Shown: positions 52,855 to 61,244 of the stretch, piece by piece
How the letters are laid out: every line of letters begins with the position of its first letter
How positions within the stretch are numbered: position 1 is the stretch's first letter
Assembly (NCBI RefSeq): GCF_928097925.1
Contig: NZ_CAKMRI010000001.1
Location: forward strand, 1,364,001-1,428,000
Direction: 5' to 3'
From: Mediannikoviicoccus vaginalis
GTDB lineage: Bacteria; Bacillota; Clostridia; Tissierellales; Peptoniphilaceae
Length of the DNA: 64,000 bases
Notes under the pieces: model-generated
What the model was told of the DNA's origin: nothing
Seen by the model: the letters and a program-made list of their open reading frames with translations, nothing else
Databases searched by the model: none
Made by a program: the position numbers and the translations under genes

Positions 52855-53607
52855 ATGAGACAAGATGAATTAAATAATAGGATTGAAGAACATTTAGAAA
52901 GATATAAGAATGAAGTCTTAAAGATTGATGGTGAGGGAACTTTAGTAGAGTTAAAGGATAACTTTATTAATGACGGTTTCAATGTTTTTGAAAAATATTA
53001 TCATGGCGATGAAATAAAAAGATATGGTAACGACTTAAAGTCCTCTAAGGTAATGGGAATGAATTTATTTCTTCCAATTTTGGAAAACAAGAAACTTGCT
53101 ACTGATTTTATTTCACATATCTTAGAGAGAGATGACCTTGGAGAAGTTACCCATGTTGAATTTGACAAGGTTGTAAATAACGACGTCAATAACAGTATGG
53201 ATTTATATGTGGAGATGTCTTCAGGAGTTAGAATCTATTTTGAGTTTACCTACTGGGAGGACCACTTCGGTTCATTCAATGGAGAAAACAACCAGGATAT
53301 GTGGGAGAAAGAATTTTCAAAGCAAGTGGAAAAGTCTTTTAATTTAGGGGATATTACGAGGGAAGATTTTTGTAAAAATTTCAGAATAAATAGAAATGTA
53401 TCTATTCTTGAAAATAAAAACGACTACACTGTGTTTATATATCCATTTGAAAACGACCCTCTTAAGGAGAGAATGGAAGAGTTTGATTACGAAAATCTAA
53501 TTGAAATTGATTTACATGAAATACTTTACTTCATTTTGAAAAGGGATTTAACTGAAGAAGAGGAAGAGTACTTTAGAGAATTTTCAAGAAAATATTTAAT
53601 TTACTAA
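52855..53607 (+). CDS. Hypothetical protein, possible PD-(D/E)XK fold
   Basis: A 250-residue acidic soluble protein. A segment at about residues 115-140 reads MDLYVEMSSGVRIYFEFTYWEDHFGS, i.e. an Asp followed 14 residues later by E-x-T, which resembles the core of PD-(D/E)XK nucleases such as the PGN_0703 type; I cannot confirm the fold. The ATG at 52855 is chosen because AAAAGGGA lies six bases upstream; an ATG two codons earlier overlaps the ribosome site. It lies 42 nt after mtnK and ends at a clear terminator. Function unknown. Confidence 0.65.
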   Translation: MRQDELNNRIEEHLERYKNEVLKIDGEGTLVELKDNFINDGFNVFEKYYHGDEIKRYGNDLKSSKVMGMNLFLPILENKKLATDFISHILERDDLGEVTHVEFDKVVNNDVNNSMDLYVEMSSGVRIYFEFTYWEDHFGSFNGENNQDMWEKEFSKQVEKSFNLGDITREDFCKNFRINRNVSILENKNDYTVFIYPFENDPLKERMEEFDYENLIEIDLHEILYFILKRDLTEEEEEYFREFSRKYLIY

Positions 53608-53610
53608 ACT

Positions 53611-53636
53611 GGCTGCTCAGAGGAGCGGCCTTTTTT
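53611..53636 (+). terminator. Terminator
   Basis: GGCTGCTC / GAGCGGCC stem with AGAG loop and six T. Confidence 0.9.
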
Positions 53637-53710
53637 ATTGCACTGTTTTGTTATTTTTACAGTAGGGTATAAAGAATATAGTGTAATTTTAAGAGAAAGG
53701 GAGTAAATAA

Positions 53711-54826
53711 ATGAAAATAGGTTTAATTATAAATCCAGTTGCAGGTATTGGTGGCTCTGTAGGACTTAAGGGAAGTGACGGAGAGGAAACTCAAAAGCTT
53801 GCCCTTGAAAGAGGTGGAAAGTTTTTATCAAATAGCAAGGCAAAGACAGCCCTTAAAGAGGTTGTGGACCTAAAGGATAAAATAGAATTTTTCACCGGCG
53901 CAGGTAAGATGGGTGAAGATGTTTTAAAGGAACTTGGTTTTAACTACAAAGTTATTGGAGAAAAGAAAGAACACACCACTTTCCAAGACACTGAAGACAT
54001 AGCTAGAGAGTTAAAAAAGGAAAATGTGGACTTAATTCTATTTGCCGGAGGAGACGGGACTGCAAGAAATATATTTAATGCGGTAGAAGTTTCCATTCCA
54101 TGTATTGGTATTCCAGCAGGTGTTAAGATTCACTCTGCAGTTTATGCAAACAATCCAAAGGACGCAGGTCTTGTAATAAGAGAGTATGTTCAAGACAAAA
54201 ATTCTATTGTTACAGCACATTCAGAAGTTATGGACATTGATGAGGAAAAATTTAGACAAAATGTTCTTCAAGCAAAATTATATGGCTATTTAGATGTACC
54301 AAGGGTTGAAAAATTAATGCAATCATCAAAGTCAAGCTCATCATCTTCTGTTGAAGAGATTGAAGGTATTGCAGAAGAATTAGAAAAGATTATGAATAAC
54401 AAAGACGACGACATGGTTTATGTTGTAGGTACCGGTGGAACTGTAAACTCCGTTATGAGAGATATTGGATATGACGTTTCACTTCTTGGAGTTGACATAA
54501 TCTATAAAGGCGAAATCGTATTAAAAGAAGCTACAGAAAATCAAATCTACGACTTTATTAAGGACAAAAAGGCAACGCTTATTGTTACAGTTATAGGTGG
54601 TCAAGGCCATGTGTTTGGTAGAGGTAACCAACAACTTAGTCCAAGGATTATAAGACATATTGGCAAGGACAATATAATTATTATTGCAACCCATGCAAAG
54701 CTATACTCCATTGCCGATGGAGTTATAAAAGCGGATACTTCCGACCCAGAACTTGACGAAGAACTAAAGGGATACTGGAAGATATTGATTAATTACAACC
54801 ACACAATAGTATTTAAATTAGACTAG
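53711..54826 (+). CDS. ATP-NAD/AcoX-type kinase family protein
   Basis: A 371-residue protein of the NAD-kinase superfamily, of the longer AcoX-like branch. MKIGLIINPVAGIGGSVGLKG at the start, FAGGDGTARNIF (GGDGT, ~residues 113-124), GIPAGVKIHSAVYA, and VGTGGTVNSVMRDIGYDVSLLGVD. AcoX-type proteins were first linked to acetoin genes but are widespread in anaerobes, and substrate is not settled. The Ser-rich stretch near residues 205-213 is an insert. It is 8 nt ahead of pepT, so in the same operon as two peptidases. Confidence 0.82.
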   Translation: MKIGLIINPVAGIGGSVGLKGSDGEETQKLALERGGKFLSNSKAKTALKEVVDLKDKIEFFTGAGKMGEDVLKELGFNYKVIGEKKEHTTFQDTEDIARELKKENVDLILFAGGDGTARNIFNAVEVSIPCIGIPAGVKIHSAVYANNPKDAGLVIREYVQDKNSIVTAHSEVMDIDEEKFRQNVLQAKLYGYLDVPRVEKLMQSSKSSSSSSVEEIEGIAEELEKIMNNKDDDMVYVVGTGGTVNSVMRDIGYDVSLLGVDIIYKGEIVLKEATENQIYDFIKDKKATLIVTVIGGQGHVFGRGNQQLSPRIIRHIGKDNIIIIATHAKLYSIADGVIKADTSDPELDEELKGYWKILINYNHTIVFKLD

Positions 54827-54834
54827 GAGATAAA

Positions 54835-56043
54835 ATGTTAGATAGATTTTTAAAATATATTAGTATTGACACACAAAGTGACGACAAAAGCAAAAGCTGT
54901 CCATCAACAAAGGGACAGCTTGAACTTGGTAAGATACTTGTAAAAGAGCTTAAGGAAATGGGAATAGATAACGCAGAGCTAGACGAACATGGTTACATCT
55001 ATGCGTCAATTGAAGGAACTGTAAAGACTGCGCCAAAGATTGGACTAATTGCCCATATGGACACTGCCCTTGAAATGCCGGGGAAATGTGACAACCCACA
55101 AATCGTGGAAGAGTATAAGGGCGGCGACATTGTACTTAATGAAAAGTACAAGCTTACGGAAGAGGAATTTCCATTCTTAAAGGACCTCATTGGACACAAA
55201 ATTGTTACAACAGATGGAACTACATTGCTTGGTGCTGACGACAAGGCAGGAGTTTCCATTGTAATGGAAGCGGCGAAATTTTTCATGAATAATAGAGATT
55301 TAAAATTTGGCGACATTAAAATCGGCTTTACTCCTGATGAAGAAATCGGCAGGGGAGCAGATTTATTTGATGTGGAAAAATTTGGTGCCGACTTTGCATA
55401 TACAATTGACGGCGGTCCAGTGGGAGAGCTTGAGTACGAAAATTTCAACGCTGCAACTGCCACATTGGAAATTGAAGGAAAGGCAGTTCACCCAGGTTCT
55501 GCAAAGAATGTTTTAATAAATGCACTACTACTAGCTCAGGAGTTTAATCAAATGCTTCCTGCAAACGAAAGGCCAGAACACTCTGAAAAGTATGAAGGAT
55601 TTTATATGCTTCACGGAATCAAAGGAACTTCAGCACAGGCAGAAGTGGTTTATATAATCAGGGACTTCTTTAAAGATAGCTTCCAAGAAAAGAAGGATTT
55701 GATGCAAAATGCCGTGGACTTTTTAAATAAAAAATATGGCGAGTGCATAAAGTTAAATATAGAAGACTCCTACTACAATATGAGAGAAAAGGTTGAACCA
55801 CATATTGAAATAGTTGACCTTGCAAAGGATGCAATTTCACAAGCGGGACTAACTCCAATTATAAAGCCAATTAGAGGTGGCACCGACGGAGCAAGACTAT
55901 CTTTTATGGGGCTACCAACACCAAATCTTTTTACAGGTGGCTACAACTATCATGGAAGATACGAAATAGTATCTGTAGATTTAATGGAAAAATCTCTTGA
56001 AGTGATTAAAAATATTATCCTTAACAACGCAGAAGGTAACTAA
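54835..56043 (+). CDS. pepT: Peptidase T (tripeptide aminopeptidase)
   Basis: Zinc M20 peptidase that removes N-terminal residues from tripeptides in the cytosol. The 402 residues show FLKYISIDTQSD at the start, metal ligand HMDTALEMPG (~residue 77), the bridging Asp and catalytic region GADDKAGVSIV (~residues 137-147), DEEIGRGADLF (~180) and the C-terminal IRGGTDGARLSFMGLPTPNLFTGG. Length matches PepT. It is in an operon with the AcoX-type gene before it and pepD after it (no gap). Confidence 0.93.
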   Translation: MLDRFLKYISIDTQSDDKSKSCPSTKGQLELGKILVKELKEMGIDNAELDEHGYIYASIEGTVKTAPKIGLIAHMDTALEMPGKCDNPQIVEEYKGGDIVLNEKYKLTEEEFPFLKDLIGHKIVTTDGTTLLGADDKAGVSIVMEAAKFFMNNRDLKFGDIKIGFTPDEEIGRGADLFDVEKFGADFAYTIDGGPVGELEYENFNAATATLEIEGKAVHPGSAKNVLINALLLAQEFNQMLPANERPEHSEKYEGFYMLHGIKGTSAQAEVVYIIRDFFKDSFQEKKDLMQNAVDFLNKKYGECIKLNIEDSYYNMREKVEPHIEIVDLAKDAISQAGLTPIIKPIRGGTDGARLSFMGLPTPNLFTGGYNYHGRYEIVSVDLMEKSLEVIKNIILNNAEGN

Positions 56044-57447
56044 ATGGAAAATTTAGAAAATTTAAAACCACAGAGAGTCTTTTACTATTTTAAAAAGCTA
56101 ATGGATATACCAAGGCCCAGTGGACATGAAAAAGAAGTTTCAAACTATTTGGTAGAAACTGGGAAAGAACTTGGCTTTGAAACCTATCAAGATGAATATT
56201 TAAATGTAATTTTAAAAAGATGTGCCTCAAAGGGCTATGAAGATGCGCCGAAGGTGGTATTACAAGGCCATATGGACATGGTGGGGTCAAAACTTTCAGA
56301 CTCCAACCACGACTTTACTAAAGATCCAATCATCCCAGTTGTGGAAAATGGATTTTTAATGGCAAAGGACACAACCCTTGGTGCAGACAATGGAATTGCC
56401 ATTGCCATGGGCCTTGCCATAATGGAAGACTGTAACTACACCGGCCCACAAATAGAACTTCTTGTTACAACGGAAGAAGAAACCAGCATGAATGGTGCGT
56501 TAAAACTTTCCGACAAAGTTTTAGAGGGTGACTACCTTATTAACATAGACTCGGAAGAAGAGGGCATCCTTACAGTGGGATCTGCAGGAGGGCTTACGGT
56601 TTTCGTTGAAGAAGAAATTCAAAATGACGGCGACAAAGAGGGCTTTGAAATAAAAGTTCATGGCCTTAAAGGCGGCCACTCTGGAATGCAAATTAATGAA
56701 GACAGAGGCAATGCAGTAAAAGTTTTAGGAAGCTTCTTAGCAGAACTTAAAGATATTTCCATTGGAGAAATTAATGTTGGCACCTTGGACAATGTTATTC
56801 CTTCCGAAGGATTTGTAAAGGTCTATGGAATTGACAGAGGAACCCTTGAAGAAGCCAAGGACAAAACAATTTCAGAATATTCCAAACTTCTAGGAGAACT
56901 TCAAATAAATATAATTGAAACCACAGGGCAAAGTTATTCAAAAGAGCAATCACAAAGGCTTATTAAAGCAATAAATGAACTTCCAACGGGAGTAAATTCC
57001 TTTATGAATGACGGAACAGTGGAATCTTCCAACAACCTTGCCTTTATAAAGGAAGAAGACGGCAAACTAAAGAGTGAAATCTCCCTACGTTCATCGGAAA
57101 ACCATGTGTTAGAAGAACTAAAAGAAAAAATCACAAAGGTTTTAGAGGAAAATGACTTTGATTATGAAATCGGCGCAAGATATCCAAGTTGGGAGTATAA
57201 AGAGGATTCAAAACTTCGCACACTTGCCCAAGAGCTATATAAAAAAATTGAAGGAAGAGACTTTGAAACAATTGTAATTCATGCAGGACTTGAATGTGGA
57301 GCAATTTATGAAAAATATCCAAACATGGATATAATTTCAATCGGACCAAACATAACGGGAGCCCACTCCGTAAAAGAAAGACTTGAAATAAAATCAGTGG
57401 AAAGAGTGTATGACTACCTGGTGGAACTGTTAAAGGAAATAAAATAA
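56044..57447 (+). CDS. pepD: M20 dipeptidase (PepD, beta-Ala-His dipeptidase type)
   Basis: Aminoacyl-histidine dipeptidase family enzyme of 467 residues. Landmarks are FKKLMDIPRPSGHEKEVSNY, metal ligands GHMDMVGSK (~residue 76) and LGADNGIAIAMG (~110), TTEEETSMNGA (~140), the dimerization insert HGLKGGHSGMQINEDRG, and the terminal HAGLECGAIYEKYP. It cleaves a broad range of dipeptides. Adjacent to pepT; together they point to a peptide-fermenting lifestyle. Ends in a terminator, after which a group II intron sits. Confidence 0.92.
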   Translation: MENLENLKPQRVFYYFKKLMDIPRPSGHEKEVSNYLVETGKELGFETYQDEYLNVILKRCASKGYEDAPKVVLQGHMDMVGSKLSDSNHDFTKDPIIPVVENGFLMAKDTTLGADNGIAIAMGLAIMEDCNYTGPQIELLVTTEEETSMNGALKLSDKVLEGDYLINIDSEEEGILTVGSAGGLTVFVEEEIQNDGDKEGFEIKVHGLKGGHSGMQINEDRGNAVKVLGSFLAELKDISIGEINVGTLDNVIPSEGFVKVYGIDRGTLEEAKDKTISEYSKLLGELQINIIETTGQSYSKEQSQRLIKAINELPTGVNSFMNDGTVESSNNLAFIKEEDGKLKSEISLRSSENHVLEELKEKITKVLEENDFDYEIGARYPSWEYKEDSKLRTLAQELYKKIEGRDFETIVIHAGLECGAIYEKYPNMDIISIGPNITGAHSVKERLEIKSVERVYDYLVELLKEIK

Positions 57448-57452
57448 ATTGA

Positions 57453-57476
57453 GCATGGTGAAAGCCATGCTTTTTA
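57453..57476 (+). terminator. pepD terminator
   Basis: GCATGG / CCATGC stem with TGAAAG loop and five T, directly before the group II intron. Confidence 0.85.
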
Positions 57477-57478
57477 TA

Positions 57479-58058
57479 GTATGACGGGCATGTTCTAATG
57501 CTGGGTGAAATTCCCTACATAGCGTAGTTACCAACGAATCTAATAGCGACTTGCAAGTTTTAGATGGCGACATCTAGGAGAGAAGAAGCAATAGCGAAAT
57601 CGTGGCTTGACGAACAGGAACAGAATATAAGGCGTAACAGGTGGGCAAGCTAGCTATAGATAGCGAAGACCCAAAAGGTAACCGTAAACCCAAAGCGTAA
57701 ATTCTGCAAGTAAACGATGAAAGTATTAGGGCTTATCCCGTGAGATCTCATAGACGACTCAGTAGTAACAACGAACTATGAGAAGTCAGCAGACTCCATA
57801 GTAGTGAAGAAATTTCTGTAATGGAAATGGAGCGAAGGGAGGAACGATATTTATTGTAATATTTGAAAAGGATGTACTATGACTTGATGGAACACAAGGA
57901 ATGACGTATTCATTTCTCAAGGTTCGGATACAAAAAGAATAAAGTTAAATAGATACATCAGTAATAAATAATATGATACAAGAAGATATTGAACCGCCGT
58001 ATGCCGAACGGTACGTACGGGTGGTGTGAAAGGGGCTAGTTCATAGCCCCTATTCGAT
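57479..58058 (+). mobile_element. ORF-less group II intron (bacterial class C-like)
   Basis: About 580 nt. The 3' part has a canonical domain V (57991-58027, GAACCGCCGTATGCCGAACG ... TACGGGTGGTG) and domain VI (AGGGGCTA / TAGCCCCT) ending TATTCGAT at 58058. The 5' end is taken at GTATGACGGGC (57479), followed by domain I features (GCTGGGTGAAATTCCCTACA). Domain IV, where the reverse transcriptase gene normally lies, is short and holds none, so mobility or splicing help would have to come in trans. It follows the pepD terminator hairpin within 10 nt, the preferred target of class C introns. Confidence 0.85.
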
Positions 58059-58183
58059 TTTTTGAAAATAAATAATAATTAAAAATAATATGAATTTCAA
58101 TCATCATAATCAAAACGCTCGTTTTTAAAAATGAAAATGTCTTTGTCCTTGTATTGGTCAAAGATTTCATATATAAGATAAAA

Positions 58184-58420
58184 TTATTTTAATCTAATAG
58201 CATGCCCGCCTACGAAACCAGTAACAGGGATACCAGGTATGGCATAAGCATATTGTTTATTTTCTATATCGACATATATCCAAGGACAATTCGGAAATAC
58301 ACCTTTATTAGTGTTTAACTTATAACCATCATCTCTTAAAAATTTAAGAAAATCAATATCAGGATTCATTGCATCATCGGTTGCTACTAAAAATACTGAC
58401 TTACTAAATTCTTGATACAT
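58184..58420 (-). CDS. 78-residue orphan protein under a SAM-type riboswitch
   Basis: A 78-residue soluble protein (MYQEFSKSVFLVATDDAMNP at the start, VTGFVGGHAIRLK at the end) with no domain I recognise. It has a strong ribosome site (TAGGAGG, 7 nt before the ATG) and lies just downstream of a riboswitch-like leader with its own terminator (58442-58556), so its expression is likely tied to S-adenosylmethionine level. It has one Cys (FPNCPW) and several aromatic residues. It could serve methionine or sulfur metabolism, but nothing in its sequence shows that. It is divergent from the metal-transport operon. Confidence 0.7.
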   Translation of the reverse strand: MYQEFSKSVFLVATDDAMNPDIDFLKFLRDDGYKLNTNKGVFPNCPWIYVDIENKQYAYAIPGIPVTGFVGGHAIRLK

Positions 58421-58441
58421 AAATTCCTCCTAAAAATAGAG

Positions 58442-58468
58442 AAAAAAACACCCATCGTCTGATGGATG
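58442..58468 (-). terminator. Riboswitch-controlled terminator
   Basis: On the reverse strand CATCCATC (58468-58461) pairs with GATGGGTG (58456-58449), followed by seven T. Its left arm overlaps a possible antiterminator TGATGG / CCATCA whose 5' half is the P1 3' strand, the usual OFF-switch layout. Confidence 0.8.
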
Positions 58469-58472
58469 CCAA

Positions 58473-58556
58473 ACCATCATACAAGCATTAGCACCTTTCC
58501 TAATGGTAGGTTGCTGAAGGATCGATGAGCTTGTCTCTCGCCTTCTCTTTATGGTG
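58473..58556 (-). promoter_or_regulatory. SAM-I/IV-like riboswitch aptamer
   Basis: Read on the reverse strand the leader has the core of the SAM-I clan: GAGAAGG with CGAGAG on the 5' side, kink-turn-like CGA...CGA, CCTTCAGCAACC, and GGAAAGGTGCTAATGC. The loop ACAAGC can pair with GCTTGT downstream as the clan's pseudoknot, P2 is GAAGG / CCTTC, P3 is CCT / AGG, and P1 is ACCAT / ATGGT. The P4 helix of standard SAM-I is missing, which is closer to SAM-I/IV variants. Confidence 0.75.
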
Positions 58557-58631
58557 ATTTTATTTTATCGCATTTTATTAACAAAAGTAAGGCCTTTCAT
58601 CAGCCGATGATAATTATTATCAAAAAAAAGA

Positions 58632-58660
58632 TTGACAAAAATAAAAACAGGGACTACAAT
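58632..58660 (+). promoter_or_regulatory. Promoter of the metal ABC transporter operon
   Basis: TTGACA (58632-58637), 17-bp spacer, TACAAT (58655-58660). Confidence 0.85.
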
Positions 58661-58667
58661 ATAAATA

Positions 58668-58683
58668 GTTAGGCGTGCCTAAC
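58668..58683 (+). promoter_or_regulatory. DtxR/MntR-type operator
   Basis: GTTAGGC-GT-GCCTAAC, an exact 7-bp inverted repeat at the expected transcription start. It closely matches the TTAGGNNNNCCTAA pattern of DtxR-family sites, and a DtxR-family gene ends the operon, so metal-dependent autorepression is likely. Confidence 0.85.
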
Positions 58684-58710
58684 AAAATATTTATAATTAT
58701 TGGAGGAAAT

Positions 58711-59652
58711 ATGAAATTAAAAAAAATATTAATTGCCCTAGCGATGCTTATTATTGCTAGTTCTTGTTCAAAAAATGAAAATCTAGGAAGTTCAGAGGTA
58801 AAGGATAAAGAAAGTGGCAAGAAGATAGTGACAGTTACAACTTCTTTCTTGTATGATATGGTCGATAATCTGGTTGGGGATAAGGTTGAAAAGGAGCTAA
58901 TAATCCCTGCTGGTGAAGACCCACATTTATATACTGCAAAACCTCAAGATTTAGAAAAGATTAAAAAGGCTGACCTTCTTTTATACCATGGCCTACACTT
59001 TGAGGGCAAGATGGTAGATGTTCTAGAAAAAAGAGGTTCAGAAGTTTCTAGGACCTTTAAAAAAGAAGATATCGGAGAAATGGATGAAGATGGTAAGACT
59101 GTTGTAGACCCACATTTTTGGTTTGATATAAATCTTTACAAGGAAGCTACAAAAAATGCTGCCGAAGACTTAGAAAAACTTCTACCAGAGGAGAAAGAAA
59201 ATATTGAGAAAAACCTAGAAGCCTATCTTGCAAAGCTAGAAGAACTTGATAAGGAAAATAGAGAGAAAATAAACTCTATCCCAGAATCTACTAGGTATCT
59301 AATCACTCCTCACGATGCTTTTAATTATTTTTCTAGGGCATACAATATACCAGTTAAGGCACCGCAGGGAGTGTCTACAGATAGTGAAGTTGCAAATAAA
59401 GATATAGAAGATACTGTCAATTTCATCGTAGATAAAAAAATAAAAGCTATATTTGCAGAGTCTACTACAGATCCAATGAGGATGGAAAAATTAAAAGAAG
59501 CTGTAAAGGCAAAAGGCTTTGATGTAGAGGTTGTATCTGGTCAAGGAAAGGAGCTTTTCTCAGACTCTCTAGCTCCTCTTGGTCAAGATGGCGATAATTA
59601 TATAGATATGTATAGGCACAATGTTGATCTTATTGTAGAAAATCTTAAGTAG
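58711..59652 (+). CDS. Metal ABC transporter substrate-binding lipoprotein
   Basis: A 313-residue cluster A-I solute-binding lipoprotein for Mn2+ or Zn2+. Lipobox IIASSC (Cys ~19), metal ligands in GEDPHLYTAKPQD, VVDPHFWFDIN, LITPHDAFNYFSRAY and AIFAESTTDP (final acidic ligand). There is no long His-rich loop, which favours manganese or a mixed specificity over a typical ZnuA. The ATG at 58711 has TGGAGG upstream; the frame opens further upstream but only through the operator. First gene of a five-gene operon with ATPase, two permeases and a regulator. Confidence 0.92.
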   Translation: MKLKKILIALAMLIIASSCSKNENLGSSEVKDKESGKKIVTVTTSFLYDMVDNLVGDKVEKELIIPAGEDPHLYTAKPQDLEKIKKADLLLYHGLHFEGKMVDVLEKRGSEVSRTFKKEDIGEMDEDGKTVVDPHFWFDINLYKEATKNAAEDLEKLLPEEKENIEKNLEAYLAKLEELDKENREKINSIPESTRYLITPHDAFNYFSRAYNIPVKAPQGVSTDSEVANKDIEDTVNFIVDKKIKAIFAESTTDPMRMEKLKEAVKAKGFDVEVVSGQGKELFSDSLAPLGQDGDNYIDMYRHNVDLIVENLK

Positions 59653-59660
59653 GTTGAATT

Positions 59661-60371
59661 ATGAAAGATGTAATAATAAAAGTAGAGGACATGACAATTG
59701 CCTATGCTGACAAACCTGTTCTTTGGGATAATGATATCGAAATAATAAATAATTCAATAACTGCTATCATAGGTCCCAATGGAGCTGGCAAGTCCACGCT
59801 TATAAAGGGAATCTTAAATTTGCAAAAAAAGTTATCAGGTTATGTTAGTATCATGGGCAAGTCCTTTGATGAGGTTAAGAAACAAATTGCCTATATACCA
59901 CAGATAGCTTCGGTAAATTGGGATTTCCCAACTACAGTTCTAGATGTGGTGTTGATGGGTAGGTATGTCCACCTTGGTTGGATAAAAAGGCCAAGCAAAG
60001 AAGACTACACCCTAGCTAGAGAGGCCTTGGAAAAAATTGGGATGGCTGATTTCGAAGATAGGCAGATATCAGAACTATCTGGTGGTCAAAGACAAAGAGT
60101 TTTTATAGCCAGAGCTATATGCCAAGATGCGGACATATATTTTATGGATGAGCCCTTGGCAGGAGTCGATAAGGTTACAGAAAAAATCATATTTGATTTT
60201 ATGAAAGATGCACAAAAAAAGGGCAAGACATCTATTGTTGTCCACCACGACCTAAATACAATAGAAAAATACTTTGACCATATAGTGATACTAAATAAAA
60301 AAGTCATTGCCCAAGGCAAAGTTGCTGAGGTTTTTACAAAAGAAAATGTAGATAAGGCTTTTGTGAGGTAG
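59661..60371 (+). CDS. Metal ABC transporter ATP-binding protein
   Basis: A 236-residue ATPase. Walker A GPNGAGKSTLIKG (~residues 38-50), Q-loop YIPQIASVNWDFPTTV, signature LSGGQRQRVFIARA (~140-153), Walker B ADIYFMDEPLAGVD, and switch VVHHDLNT. The sequence style is that of MntB/TroB-type manganese/zinc ATPases. It is 8 nt after the binding-protein gene and 3 nt before the first permease gene. Confidence 0.94.
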   Translation: MKDVIIKVEDMTIAYADKPVLWDNDIEIINNSITAIIGPNGAGKSTLIKGILNLQKKLSGYVSIMGKSFDEVKKQIAYIPQIASVNWDFPTTVLDVVLMGRYVHLGWIKRPSKEDYTLAREALEKIGMADFEDRQISELSGGQRQRVFIARAICQDADIYFMDEPLAGVDKVTEKIIFDFMKDAQKKGKTSIVVHHDLNTIEKYFDHIVILNKKVIAQGKVAEVFTKENVDKAFVR

Positions 60372-60374
60372 GAT

Positions 60375-61244
60375 ATGGATATTTTTAGAAACTATTCTTT
60401 TATAATAGTAGCTCTCGGTACGGTGATTTTGGCCATGGCTACTGGCATAATTGGATCAATTAGCGTCCTTAAAGGCAAGTCCCTAATAGGAGATGCTATC
60501 GGGCACTCTACCTATCCTGGTATAGTCCTTGCCTTTATGTTATCAATGGAGAAATCACCGATTATACTTCTTTTAGGTGCAGCCCTTGCTGGAGCTATAT
60601 CATTTTTTCTAATTGATACTATATCAAATAATTCAAAAATAGACCTTGATGCTACTTTGGCAATAATTTTATCTAGCTTTTTTGGCCTGGGTATGGTTCT
60701 AAAATCATATATCCAAGGTAATCCATCCTATGCAGGAGTATCTCAATCAGGGCTTAAAAATTATATTTTTGGTCAGGCCTCATATATTATGAAAAAAGAT
60801 GTAAAGATAATTTTTGTAGTATCAATTTTATCAATTATACTTCTCCTTTTCTTTTATAAAGAGATAAAAGTTTATGTATTTGATGAAGTCTATGCCAAAA
60901 CTATAGGTATAAATCCTATATTGATGAACACAATCCTACTGATAGCCACCATGCTATTAATCACGACAGGTCTAAAACTTGTAGGTGCTATTTTGATCTC
61001 ATCAATGCTTATTGTACCTGCAATCACAGCCTTGCAGTGGACGGATAAATTTCATGTTATGTTATTAATAGCAGGATTTTGTGGAGGACTATCAGCTTTT
61101 TTAGGGACCTATATATCCACAGTCTATGATGGAATGAGTACAGGATCTACAATTATTTTGATAATGAGTTTTATATCTTTATTATCTATGCTAGTTGGTC
61201 CAAGAGGGATGAGAAAAATGATTGTGAGGAAAAAATATGATTGA
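60375..61244 (+). CDS. Metal ABC transporter permease 1
   Basis: A 289-residue membrane permease of the ABC-3 family (Mn/Zn/Fe chelate type) with about eight helices. KGKSLIGDAIGHSTYPGIVLAF (~residues 32-53) and LKLVGAILISSMLIVPAITAL are the conserved coupling and channel segments. It overlaps the second permease gene by 8 nt, so the two probably form a heterodimer, as in TroCD systems. Confidence 0.93.
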   Translation: MDIFRNYSFIIVALGTVILAMATGIIGSISVLKGKSLIGDAIGHSTYPGIVLAFMLSMEKSPIILLLGAALAGAISFFLIDTISNNSKIDLDATLAIILSSFFGLGMVLKSYIQGNPSYAGVSQSGLKNYIFGQASYIMKKDVKIIFVVSILSIILLLFFYKEIKVYVFDEVYAKTIGINPILMNTILLIATMLLITTGLKLVGAILISSMLIVPAITALQWTDKFHVMLLIAGFCGGLSAFLGTYISTVYDGMSTGSTIILIMSFISLLSMLVGPRGMRKMIVRKKYD

